Below are positions 42,120-51,092 of a stretch of DNA of 64,000 nt, piece after piece (the first letter of the stretch is position 1; each line of letters starts with the position of its first letter). Below the pieces are notes generated by a model that saw only the letters and a list, made by a program, of their open reading frames with translations, was not told the DNA's origin and made no database searches. Made by a program: the position numbers and the translations under genes. Source of the DNA: CAYHHI01 sp964356335 (lineage in GTDB: Bacteria; Arandabacterota; Arandabacteria; Arandabacterales; Arandabacteraceae); the NCBI GenBank assembly GCA_964356335.1, contig CAYHHI010000006.1, positions 1-64,000 of the forward strand, given 5' to 3'.

Positions 42120-44357
42120 TTACATCATCACCTGGGGATCCACGTCTATGCTAAACCGTACTCCATCGTCGAGCTCGCGCGCCGCGATCTCATTCATACA
42201 GTTCCTGATCAAACCCGAAAGCCCCACTCGCCTCTCACCTTTGATGAGAAGATGCCATCTGTATACATTCTTTAGCTTCGAGATCGGGGCCCTTGAGGGA
42301 CCCATGACATCGATCTTGCCGCTGGTGGCCTTGCCCTGCCGCACCGCGATGGCGGCAAATTCCTTAGCAGCCTCACGTGCCCGCGCTTCCTTCTTCGATT
42401 CGACGATCACTCTCGCCAGCCGCGCGAAGGGAGGATAGGTGAGCTCCTTCCTCAGGTTCACCTCCTGGCTGTAGAAACCTTTGAAGTCATGGCATGCAGC
42501 ATGCGCAAGGGCATGATGCTCGGGATTGAGGGTCTGAATCATGACTCTGCCGGGTACGTCTCCGCGTCCGGCCCTACCTGCGACCTGGGTTACTATCTGG
42601 AAGGTGCGTTCACTCGACCTGAAATCGGGAAGGTTCATGGTGACATCTGCATTCACAACCACGACCAGGCCCACGCCTCTAAAGTCATGTCCCTTGGCAA
42701 GCATCTGGGTGCCCACAAGCATCCTCACCATACCGCTCGTGAAATCGGCCAGAAGCGCCTCCGTGGAACCCTTCCTCCGCGTGGAATCCCTGTCAAAGCG
42801 GGCGCAAGAAGCATCAGGGAAGACCTTCGTGATGTAAGCCTCGACTTTCTGGGTACCCGAACCCACATACTCCACATTGACCCCTCCACACTTGGGACAA
42901 GCTTCCCATCCCTTTTCGCTGTACCCGCAGTAGTGACAAATGATCTCGCGCTGGTTCAGGTGATAGGTCAGGGTAACATGGCAATTGCGGCACCTCGGCA
43001 CAAGGCCGCAGTCAAGACACTGGATGTAGTTTGAGAAGCCTCTTCTATTCAGGAACAGGACAACCTGCTCCCGGTTGGTCAGGGAATTGCCGATATGGCG
43101 CTCGACTTCCTCAGAGATCGGAAAGCGGCCGCCGGCCGTTCTCATGTCGATGATGCTCACCTCAGGCAGGGCCCCGCCTGAGATGCGCTCCGGGAGCTCG
43201 TAAAGATCATACTTGCCCTCAAGAGCGTTGTAGTAGGTTTCCATGGCGGGAGTCGCGCTTCCCAGGATCACTGCCGCTCCTGCCTGCTTGGCACGTATGA
43301 TCGCCACCTCCCGGGCGTTATACCGCGGCGAGTCCTGCTGTTTGTAAGAGGCTTCGTGTTCCTCATCGACAACGATGAGACCGAGGTCCCGGAGCGGTGC
43401 AAAAACAGCCGACCGTGCCCCGACGACAACATCAATGGCCCCGGACATTATGTTGAGCCATGCGCTGTAGCGTTCCCCGTCGGAGAGCCTGCTGTGGAGC
43501 ATGGCGCACTTGCTGCCGAAACGGCTTCGCACTCTATCCATTATCTGGGGAGTGAGGGCTATCTCGGGCACAAGGTAGATGGCCTTCCTGCCGCGCTTCA
43601 CGGTCTCATCAATCGAGCGCAGATAAACCTCCGTCTTGCCGCTTCCTGTCACGCCGTACAGAAGAAAGACCCTGAAGGCCTTGCTCTCTATCGTCGACTT
43701 GATTCCCTGTAAAGCGGCCTCTTGATCCCGCGTAAGGTGGTGGCGAGGAGGCGGCGGGCTCCCAGCCGAGATCGGCTCCTCAAGGGCGGATGCCCTGCGC
43801 CTGCGCTTGGAGACGACCACCTCGATTTTCACGATTCCCTCCTCCACGAGATCGCTGAGGCAAGGCATGATATTGCCGGCCCCCACCCTCCTTCTGATTG
43901 TGCTTGCCGCGACGGCCTCGCCGGGAACGAGAACGTCGACGATCCTCGCCTTCTCGGGTGAGGCCGCCCGCAAGATTTCGGTCTCGAGATCCCCAGGATG
44001 CCGGGCGAGGCTATAGAGCCGCTTGAGCTTGGCGGGCGGCGGCGACATCGCCGCAAGCACCTCACCCACGGGCGATACGTAATAGCCCGATATCCAGTGC
44101 CCCAGCCTCACGAGCTCCTGGGTGATCACCGGCCTCTCATCCACGATCTCCCGCACGGCCTTCAGTCCGGAGGCCTTTCGGCTCTGCCGGGCGAGGCCAA
44201 CCACGAAACCCGTGACCACCTTGTTCTTGACCTCAACAACCACCCTCATGCCCACGTTGAGAGAGGCTTCGATGTCCTGAGGCACGAGATAGGTCAGGGT
44301 CTTCTCGATAGGGATGGGGACTGCGACTTCTGCCGTGAGGATTCCTTCCAAGAGCAA
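42120..44357 (-). CDS. priA: Primosomal replication-restart helicase PriA
   Basis: 745 residues, full length, start TTG at 44357. N-terminal 3'-DNA-binding domain, Walker A GVTGSGKTEVY, Walker B VVDEEHE, the helicase motif GSATPAMET, two zinc sites (CLDCGLVPRCRNC and CHYCGYSEKGWEACPKC), and the GTQMLAKGHDF motif with QVAGRAGR. PriA reloads the replisome at collapsed forks. It is the last gene of the run that begins with the sigma-54 promoter at 52108; whether it is transcribed mainly from there is unknown. Confidence 0.96.
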   Translation of the reverse strand: MLLEGILTAEVAVPIPIEKTLTYLVPQDIEASLNVGMRVVVEVKNKVVTGFVVGLARQSRKASGLKAVREIVDERPVITQELVRLGHWISGYYVSPVGEVLAAMSPPPAKLKRLYSLARHPGDLETEILRAASPEKARIVDVLVPGEAVAASTIRRRVGAGNIMPCLSDLVEEGIVKIEVVVSKRRRRASALEEPISAGSPPPPRHHLTRDQEAALQGIKSTIESKAFRVFLLYGVTGSGKTEVYLRSIDETVKRGRKAIYLVPEIALTPQIMDRVRSRFGSKCAMLHSRLSDGERYSAWLNIMSGAIDVVVGARSAVFAPLRDLGLIVVDEEHEASYKQQDSPRYNAREVAIIRAKQAGAAVILGSATPAMETYYNALEGKYDLYELPERISGGALPEVSIIDMRTAGGRFPISEEVERHIGNSLTNREQVVLFLNRRGFSNYIQCLDCGLVPRCRNCHVTLTYHLNQREIICHYCGYSEKGWEACPKCGGVNVEYVGSGTQKVEAYITKVFPDASCARFDRDSTRRKGSTEALLADFTSGMVRMLVGTQMLAKGHDFRGVGLVVVVNADVTMNLPDFRSSERTFQIVTQVAGRAGRGDVPGRVMIQTLNPEHHALAHAACHDFKGFYSQEVNLRKELTYPPFARLARVIVESKKEARAREAAKEFAAIAVRQGKATSGKIDVMGPSRAPISKLKNVYRWHLLIKGERRVGLSGLIRNCMNEIAARELDDGVRFSIDVDPQVMM

Positions 44358-44396
44358 TCTTCTCCGAGGCTTGTTAGAGTTCCAAAGATGAGGTTA

Positions 44397-45527
44397 TTAT
44401 AGTTCCGCGGAGGCGGGTATGGCAATGGGAACTTCTTCAGGCCTGGCGAGATTCGAGCTGATCTCGAGGAACTCCTTGGCGACAACTGGATCGAACTCCC
44501 TGCCTATGCCCTCCTTGATGATCAGATTGGTCTCGTCAACCGAGTAAGCTCTCCGGTACGGCCTGTCTGAGGTCAGGGCGTCAAAGAAATCAACGACTGC
44601 CGCTATCCGCGCGAGAAAAGGGATCTCCTCATCCCGGAACCCGTCCGGATAACCTGTCCCGTCGAAGCGTTCATGATGGCTTCTTACGATGGGCCTTGCA
44701 CCCTGGAGAAAGTCGACGCGCTCTATGATGCGTTCCCCGATGATGGGGTGTTTCTTGATGATGTCGTATTCTTCGCGGGTCAGCCTGCCCTTCTTGTTGA
44801 GGATGTGGCCCCTGATGCCAATCTTCCCTATGTCATGCAGAGTGGAGCCATACTGGAGGTTCTTGATGTCAGCCTCTGACACCCCGAAGCGCTCAGCAAG
44901 GACTATGGCAAACTGGGTGACCCGCTTCGAGTGACCCCGCGTATAAGGGTCCTTGGCTTCAATTGCCGCGGTCAGAGCTTCCACGGTCGAGAAGTAGTTC
45001 TTCTCTATGCGACGGACAAGGTCCGAGTTCTCGACGGCAGCTGCCGTGACGCTGGCAACCACCGAAACGATGGCCAGCACCTGCGAGGAAACCTCCGAGG
45101 GCTCGCCGATATAGACCGTGAGGATGCCGATCTCGCGTTTTCCTGACATCAAGGGAACCGCAACCAGCGACCTGAAACCCTCACGCGCCACATATGAAGG
45201 CAAGGAAAATGTGGTGTTTTCCCGAAGATCGCTTATGACGGCGGGCTTGCCCGTGGCAATCGCCTCGGCTGCGAAGCCTGTGGGCGCCAAGATCCGGCTC
45301 CCGTAAACGATCTCGCGCTTGAAGTCTTCTCCCCGTTTCAGGAGGAGAAGCTCTTCGGTCACATCAACCAGCTTGAGCGATAGTCCGGTGATTCCAATGA
45401 ATGAAGCCAGTACGCGGGCAAGCTTCACCAAGAGAGCATCAAGATCGAGACTCGCCAGGATATCCTTTGTGTTGGCAAAAAGATCGACGGCCTCAGGGGC
45501 ATCCAACTGGCTTAAATTGGAGGGCAT
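44397..45527 (-). CDS. GAF-HD-GYP phosphodiesterase-like response protein
   Basis: 376 residues. A GAF sensor domain (about 15-165) precedes an intact HD-GYP domain (about 175-360): GHSKRV, the metal motif LHDIGKIGI, HHERFDGTGYPDGF and SDRPYRRA. HD-GYP enzymes hydrolyse cyclic di-GMP (or related dinucleotides). No membrane segment, so cytosolic. The start lies ten bases after the preceding receiver gene, with AAGAGG inside that gene's end. Most likely an output enzyme of the signalling operon. Confidence 0.92.
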   Translation of the reverse strand: MPSNLSQLDAPEAVDLFANTKDILASLDLDALLVKLARVLASFIGITGLSLKLVDVTEELLLLKRGEDFKREIVYGSRILAPTGFAAEAIATGKPAVISDLRENTTFSLPSYVAREGFRSLVAVPLMSGKREIGILTVYIGEPSEVSSQVLAIVSVVASVTAAAVENSDLVRRIEKNYFSTVEALTAAIEAKDPYTRGHSKRVTQFAIVLAERFGVSEADIKNLQYGSTLHDIGKIGIRGHILNKKGRLTREEYDIIKKHPIIGERIIERVDFLQGARPIVRSHHERFDGTGYPDGFRDEEIPFLARIAAVVDFFDALTSDRPYRRAYSVDETNLIIKEGIGREFDPVVAKEFLEISSNLARPEEVPIAIPASAEL

Positions 45528-45536
45528 GGCAGGACA

Positions 45537-45908
45537 TCACCTCTTCATGATGCCTTCCACCCTCTCTATGAGTCTGCCGGGGCTGAAGGGCTTTACCACG
45601 TAGTCATCCGCTCCTGCTTCTGACCCCAGCTTCCTGTCCGTATCCCTTCCCTTGGCGGTCAGCAAGATGACTGGAATATTCCTGGTCTGCGGGTCTGACT
45701 TGAGGCGTTTGCAGGCCTCATAGCCGTCCATCTTGGGCATCATGATATCCATCACGATGACATCAGGCTTCTGATTCCTTGCCTTGTCTATGCCCTCCTC
45801 ACCGTCAGACGCCGTCACGACGTCATAACCTTCCGCGCCAAAACTGAAACTGAGGATGTGCTGAATGTATTCCTCATCATCAACGACCAGCACCTTGCCT
45901 CTCGCCAT
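45537..45908 (-). CDS. Single-domain response regulator (CheY-like receiver)
   Basis: 123 residues from the ATG at 45908, with AGGAGG nine bases upstream; a longer frame to 45983 overlaps the kinase gene and is rejected. Acidic pocket DDEE at 10-13, phospho-acceptor Asp54 in VMDIMMPKMDGY, conserved Thr/Ala near LLTAKG and Lys in VKPFSP. No output domain. Likely phosphorylated by the hybrid kinase next door and acting by protein contact. Confidence 0.93.
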   Translation of the reverse strand: MARGKVLVVDDEEYIQHILSFSFGAEGYDVVTASDGEEGIDKARNQKPDVIVMDIMMPKMDGYEACKRLKSDPQTRNIPVILLTAKGRDTDRKLGSEAGADDYVVKPFSPGRLIERVEGIMKR

Positions 45909-45930
45909 AAGCCTACCTCCTGTTGTAAGC

Positions 45931-48510
45931 CTACTTATCTGCGGACTCGAGGACCCGTTCAGCCTCTCGTGTATCGCGTCCACGTGTATCGCACTTGAGG
46001 ATCTCGATCAGCTTTTCAACTACCCTGGGGTCAAACTGAGTCCCACTGCACTGCCTCAACTCACCTATCGCCTCCTCCCGACTCATCGCACCCCGGTACG
46101 GCCGCTCACTCAACATCGAACTGTATGCATCCACCACCGCTAGTATCCGCGCTCCCATCGGTATCTCCTCTCCCTTCAACCCCCCCGGATACCCTCCCCC
46201 GTCATACCGCTCGTGATGATGCATGATCACCTGCTTAACCTGCTCCAGAAACTCTATCGGCCCCACGATGTCTACTCCCTCCGCAGGGTGCCGCTTCACA
46301 CTCTCGTACTCACTCACACCAAGGCCCCCGCGCTTGCGCAGGATCCCCTCACCCACCCGCACCATCCCCACGTCGTAGATTCTCGAAACATACCTCAAGA
46401 GCCGCACTTCCTCCTCCCCAAGCCCTATCCCCTTCGCCACCTCGACCACCCAACCCGTGAGCTCTTCACCGCGCTTGTTCGGGGCGAGCCTGCGGGCATC
46501 GATTAGACTCCTCAGGGAGTTACAGATGGTGTTGAATTCGGTCTTGATGCCTTCATACTTCTTGATCTTTCCCAAAACGGTGGTCACGCGGTCAGCCAGG
46601 AGCTGGAGGATCTCGGCGTCATTCTCGCTGAACGGGGTGAGGCTCACCTTGTTTGTGACGTTGACGACGCCAATAACCCGGTCGTCCACCTTGAGGGGAA
46701 CACTCAGGAGGGAGCGCGACTCATACTGCGGCCGATTGGCCGGCCGGAAGTCTGGGTCATCCTCGATGTCGCGGATCAGGAGCGGGCGCCCGGTCTTTGC
46801 GACCCACCCGGAGATGCTCTCTCCAACCTTGACCCTTGCCATCTTCATCACGGCTTCGTCAAGGCCCATAGCCGCACTCACGAAGAGTTCTTCTGACTCT
46901 TCATTGAGAAGCATCAGCGAAGCCGTCTTTGCCCCCATTATCTCCGCGATCATGTCAACTATCAGCTCAGGAATCCGCTTCTCACACTGCCACGTATCCT
47001 CAGCTCCAATGATGTCGGCCCTCGAAGGCGCGATCGCCTTCCGCTTCGGCAGCCTGACGGTGAACTTGGCGCCATTGCCGGCCTCGCTCTCGGCCCATAT
47101 CTTGCCGTCGTGCCAGTCGACAATATTCTTTGCAATCGCGAGCCCCAACCCAACACCGCCGAATCGTCTTGTTGCCGAGGAGTCAACCTGATAGAACTCA
47201 TCGAAGATCCTGTGAATCTTCGAAGGCGGGATGCCCACACCCGTATCCTTGACGCTTATCTCAACTGTGGACTCCCGGTCGTCGACGCCTATGGAGATCT
47301 GGCCGCCTTCGGGTGTGAACTTGATCGCATTGCCGACGAGGTTCAAGAAGAGCTGCTTCATCATGCCTTCATCAGCACGAAGCATGACAGGTTCGGTGCT
47401 CGCCGGCACATCGATCCTGATGTACTTCTTGCGGGCAGCTGGTGACAGTATCTGATTCACATCCTTGAGCGTTTTCTTGAGATCCACGTCAGCCTTCTTG
47501 ACCTCCACCTTGCCGGCTTCCATCCGGGAGAGATCAAGCATGTCCTCGACGATCTTCGCGAGCCTCTGTGCCTCCCCTTCGATTATTCTCAGGAACTCAA
47601 TTTCGGTCTCGCGGGACGAATCGCCCCAGTCGCGGGCCAGGGTCTCCGCATAAGCTCTTATCGAGGTAAGTGGAGTCCGCAATTCATGGGATACGGTCGC
47701 AACGAAGTTGGATTTTATCTCGTTGAGCTCTTTGAGGCGCGTGGTCATCTGCCGCAGTTCTATTATGTTATCTTCAAGCCTCCCGTAGAGCCTCGCATTC
47801 TCAATCGCTGTCACGGCCTGGTTGGCAAATATCTCGAGTGTTTCGACGGTCTCAACCGTCGGGATCCTTCTGTCCACAGGATCGTCAACCGAGAGATACC
47901 CTATCAGCTGCTGATCCCCTGTCCAGAGCGGAACAAAGAGGGTATCTTCCGGATGCCACTCGCCGGCCTGCCGTTCGCCCAGATCCGGTATATATATTTC
48001 ATCTTTGCGGTCACTCCAGAAGTTGTGCTCATGGCTGATGAAGTAAGAGTGCCCGACGCGGAATTCTTCCTTCATCCAAGTTCTGAAAGTCTCAAGCGGT
48101 ACGGTCTTTGAACTCAGCTTGCGGACCGCTTCCTCGTCAAGCCCCGCGAAAGCCCTTGCCTCGAAGGACTTGGTCTGCTCATCGAAAATCCTCAGCAGCA
48201 CCATCCTGAAACCAAGACTCTGGCAAACGGCTTCAGCTATTTCATTCAAGACGGGTTCCAGCTCGAGATTGGAGTTAAGCCTGTTGGATGTCTCAAGGAT
48301 CTTCGCAAGATTGTTGGCACGGCGTCTTGCGCGCTCTTCGATCTCCCTTGCCCGCCTGGCTTCGGTATCAGCCGAGGCACTGGCCTTGCCCTGCCGTCTC
48401 AGTGCAAGCACGGCAATCTCCGCAAGCACGAGGGCTGCCAGTGCCGCAACCAAGGCAATGTTCATTCCGCCGCTCATCTCACGCATGCTCACAAAGAGCT
48501 CGCTTAACAT
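45931..48510 (-). CDS. Histidine kinase fused to GAF and degenerate HD-GYP-like domains
   Basis: 859 residues: one N-terminal membrane segment (about 17-37), coiled coil, GAF (about 80-245), HisKA with His275 in FVATVSHELRTPL, HATPase with the N-box NLVGNAIKFT and G-boxes DTGVGIPP and GVGLGLAIAK, a second GAF (about 520-660), then an HD-GYP-like module (about 689-838). In that last module HHHERYDGGGYPGGL is intact but the first metal motif reads IYDVGMV instead of xHDIGKx, so hydrolysis is doubtful. The module is nearly identical at DNA level to that of the next gene. The ATG overlaps the stop of that gene. Confidence 0.9.
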   Translation of the reverse strand: MLSELFVSMREMSGGMNIALVAALAALVLAEIAVLALRRQGKASASADTEARRAREIEERARRRANNLAKILETSNRLNSNLELEPVLNEIAEAVCQSLGFRMVLLRIFDEQTKSFEARAFAGLDEEAVRKLSSKTVPLETFRTWMKEEFRVGHSYFISHEHNFWSDRKDEIYIPDLGERQAGEWHPEDTLFVPLWTGDQQLIGYLSVDDPVDRRIPTVETVETLEIFANQAVTAIENARLYGRLEDNIIELRQMTTRLKELNEIKSNFVATVSHELRTPLTSIRAYAETLARDWGDSSRETEIEFLRIIEGEAQRLAKIVEDMLDLSRMEAGKVEVKKADVDLKKTLKDVNQILSPAARKKYIRIDVPASTEPVMLRADEGMMKQLFLNLVGNAIKFTPEGGQISIGVDDRESTVEISVKDTGVGIPPSKIHRIFDEFYQVDSSATRRFGGVGLGLAIAKNIVDWHDGKIWAESEAGNGAKFTVRLPKRKAIAPSRADIIGAEDTWQCEKRIPELIVDMIAEIMGAKTASLMLLNEESEELFVSAAMGLDEAVMKMARVKVGESISGWVAKTGRPLLIRDIEDDPDFRPANRPQYESRSLLSVPLKVDDRVIGVVNVTNKVSLTPFSENDAEILQLLADRVTTVLGKIKKYEGIKTEFNTICNSLRSLIDARRLAPNKRGEELTGWVVEVAKGIGLGEEEVRLLRYVSRIYDVGMVRVGEGILRKRGGLGVSEYESVKRHPAEGVDIVGPIEFLEQVKQVIMHHHERYDGGGYPGGLKGEEIPMGARILAVVDAYSSMLSERPYRGAMSREEAIGELRQCSGTQFDPRVVEKLIEILKCDTRGRDTREAERVLESADK
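45998..46446 (-). repeat. 449-bp direct repeat, copy in the intact kinase gene
   Basis: Matches 48550-48998 with only two base differences and no gaps (offset 2552). It covers the HD-GYP-like domain almost exactly, from VEVAKG to LIEIL. Both differences change the protein (Arg/Met in FDP-VVEKL, Arg/Gly in RLL-YVSR). Confidence 0.95.
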
Positions 48511-51092
48511 GTTGGCTTTCCCACCCTTCCGACGACCTCCGCCCGCTCCAGGATCTCGATCAGCTTTTCAACTACCATGGGGTCAAACTGAGTCCCACTG
48601 CACTGCCTCAACTCACCTATCGCCTCCTCCCGACTCATCGCACCCCGGTACGGCCGCTCACTCAACATCGAACTGTATGCATCCACCACCGCTAGTATCC
48701 GCGCTCCCATCGGTATCTCCTCTCCCTTCAACCCCCCCGGATACCCTCCCCCGTCATACCGCTCGTGATGATGCATGATCACCTGCTTAACCTGCTCCAG
48801 AAACTCTATCGGCCCCACGATGTCTACTCCCTCCGCAGGGTGCCGCTTCACACTCTCGTACTCACTCACACCAAGGCCCCCGCGCTTGCGCAGGATCCCC
48901 TCACCCACCCGCACCATCCCCACGTCGTAGATTCTCGAAACATACCCCAAGAGCCGCACTTCCTCCTCCCCAAGCCCTATCCCCTTCGCCACCTCGACGG
49001 CGAAGCCCGCAACTCCTGGCTTCACCGACGGTAGCCGGCGTGCTTCAAGGATTGACTTCATGGCTGCCATCGCACTCACGAACTGGTCTCGTGCACTCTC
49101 ATAGCTGGTTGTTCGTTCAAGGGCTACCGCGATCCTGTCGCCGAGGGCAGCAAACAAGCCCACATCGCCCTCATCGAAGAAGCTATCGCGTGCCGTCTTT
49201 TCCGAAATCGTGACCACGCCCACGATGCGCCCTTCGATTCTTATGGGAACCGCGGCGCATGGCGCCTTCTCAAACGGCAAACAGCTTCCATCCCGTAAAT
49301 CGGCATCCCGTTCGACCGAGTTGAGTACTATGGGTATGCCCTGATCAAAAACCCGACCGGTCAGACCCTGTCCTCTCTCCACGGCAAGTCCTGACCCGGC
49401 GGATTCGGGGCAGTTGGTGCTTGCCTCGAGCACCAGTTTGCCCGTCGCCGGATCCTCAAGCAAAATGAGGCATCGCCTGACCTCCATCACCTTGGAGATC
49501 ATGTCGGCCACGATCCCAAGCATCCGTTTGAGTTCGGGCCGTGAGGTGACTATCTCGAAGGTGAGGTCCGACGGGACGATTGATCTGGTCGCTTTTCCGA
49601 AGAGGATCATGAAATTCCATGATGACGGGTCGTGGGTCTCGGACCAGATTCGCCCTCCGTGCCGAAGCACGATGTTGCGGCAGACCTGAAGCGTGAGTCC
49701 CATGGAACCGGCATCCGGCGGAATGAACTCGTTCCCCCAGATCGCACGGATCGCATACTCCATCTTTATAGCGGTTGGCCCCGGCACCAGAGAGACCCTT
49801 ACCTTTGTGAATTCCTCATCCTCCTGGATGGTGAGCCGTACTGGAGTTGAATTTCTCGCAAAATTGGTTGCGGCCTCGAGGAGGTTTCTGAAGAGGAGAA
49901 AGATCATGTCCTTGTCGAGATAGGCCGGCCCTATACGATCCGGAATCTCAACCGAGACATCCACCCCCTTTTCCATGCAGAAGGGCTCAAGGATGCCGCA
50001 GACATCCTTGACCACTCCCTCGAGCTCCACCTGCTCTCGCCTCAGGTCGCCTTCGCCGAATTCCATCCGTGACAGATCAATCACGCCGTTCACGGTGCTC
50101 AGGAGCTTCATCGATTCTTCGACCACTGCACCCAGGAATTTCCTTTTCAGCTTGAATGAATCGTCATCTACGCGCTGGAGCAGGGTCTGGGAGTAAGTGC
50201 GGATGGCATCGAGCGGAACGCGCATCTCGCTTGTCACAGTGGAGATGAATTCGGTCTTGAGCCTGTCCGCGCCCACCAACTCCTTGTGAGCACACTCGAG
50301 CTCTTCCAGCTTTTTCTCGAGCTCCCTGCGGAGCCTCGCCTGCCTTAGTGATGCGGCCGCGTGGTTTGCAAGAATGCTCGCGAGCATGAGGTCGTGGTCG
50401 GTGAACCTTTTAGGCTGGGTATCGCCGAGGTAGAATACACCGAATACTTCGTTGTCGGAGACCAGGGGAACCGCGATTATGGACTGATGCTTCCCGATCT
50501 TGACCGCCGAAGACGTCGAGGCGAGAGGATCGCTCTGGGCGTCGTTAACGACAAGCGGCTTGCCGGTCGTCAGGACCGCCTCAGTCATCCCGCCTTTTCT
50601 TACCCGCCATCTCAGGTTCCGCTTGAAGTCATTGCTTATGCCTTTGGTCACGCTTGCAAGCAAGTCTTTTTCGATGAAGATGGCGACACTCGCCGACTCG
50701 CACCCGACGATTCTTCGCGCATCATCAACGAGGGTGTCCATTATTCCGCCGGACTCAACCTCCTGGGAGGTAGCCTGGCTGGCTTCATAGAGCCCTACGA
50801 TGTTGTCAGCTTTGGCGGTCCGCTCCTGGTTGGCCCGGTCGAGTTGACTCTTGAGATCCTGAAGCCGCGCCCCCATTGTTCTTCGAAACCTTGCCGACAA
50901 GAAGCCCAGGACGCCTATCGCGATGATCAAGGAAAGTAAGAGAAGCATGCCCTGATACCCTCGGCTAGGGTCCGAGCCCAAGGCCAGGAAGATAGGTGCG
51001 GCTCCGAGAACACCTGCTGCGGCGATGGGAATGGGGAGCCTCGGGCGCTTATGGAATGAGGGACCAATCTCAGTGCCTCTCACCGGCCTCAA
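48504..51092 (-). CDS. Histidine-kinase-like pseudoenzyme with GAF and degenerate HD-GYP-like domains
   Basis: 862 residues from a TTG at 51092; a GTG at 51083 has better ribosome-site spacing. Same layout as its neighbour: two N-terminal membrane segments (about 20-68), GAF (about 105-250), HisKA-like, HATPase-like, second GAF (about 515-660), HD-GYP-like module (about 699-848). The phospho-accepting His is replaced by Ser288 (TVTSEMRVPL where the neighbour has TVSHELRTPL), and the ATPase N-box has lost its Asn (NLLEAATNFA) and its G-boxes are eroded. So it should not autophosphorylate; it may regulate the neighbour by heterodimerising. Confidence 0.88.
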   Translation of the reverse strand: MRPVRGTEIGPSFHKRPRLPIPIAAAGVLGAAPIFLALGSDPSRGYQGMLLLLSLIIAIGVLGFLSARFRRTMGARLQDLKSQLDRANQERTAKADNIVGLYEASQATSQEVESGGIMDTLVDDARRIVGCESASVAIFIEKDLLASVTKGISNDFKRNLRWRVRKGGMTEAVLTTGKPLVVNDAQSDPLASTSSAVKIGKHQSIIAVPLVSDNEVFGVFYLGDTQPKRFTDHDLMLASILANHAAASLRQARLRRELEKKLEELECAHKELVGADRLKTEFISTVTSEMRVPLDAIRTYSQTLLQRVDDDSFKLKRKFLGAVVEESMKLLSTVNGVIDLSRMEFGEGDLRREQVELEGVVKDVCGILEPFCMEKGVDVSVEIPDRIGPAYLDKDMIFLLFRNLLEAATNFARNSTPVRLTIQEDEEFTKVRVSLVPGPTAIKMEYAIRAIWGNEFIPPDAGSMGLTLQVCRNIVLRHGGRIWSETHDPSSWNFMILFGKATRSIVPSDLTFEIVTSRPELKRMLGIVADMISKVMEVRRCLILLEDPATGKLVLEASTNCPESAGSGLAVERGQGLTGRVFDQGIPIVLNSVERDADLRDGSCLPFEKAPCAAVPIRIEGRIVGVVTISEKTARDSFFDEGDVGLFAALGDRIAVALERTTSYESARDQFVSAMAAMKSILEARRLPSVKPGVAGFAVEVAKGIGLGEEEVRLLGYVSRIYDVGMVRVGEGILRKRGGLGVSEYESVKRHPAEGVDIVGPIEFLEQVKQVIMHHHERYDGGGYPGGLKGEEIPMGARILAVVDAYSSMLSERPYRGAMSREEAIGELRQCSGTQFDPMVVEKLIEILERAEVVGRVGKPTC
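48550..48998 (-). repeat. 449-bp direct repeat, copy in the pseudokinase gene
   Basis: Partner of 45998-46446. Glycine, valine and arginine codons in the module favour GGG, GTG and CGG, whereas the rest of both genes favours GGC, GTC and CGC. Confidence 0.95.

Noticed and set aside
40792..42438. 548-residue plus-strand open frame
   Set aside because: Antisense to the TPR lipoprotein and the end of priA, both with clear motifs; its translation is Leu/Val/Arg-rich with no recognisable domain.
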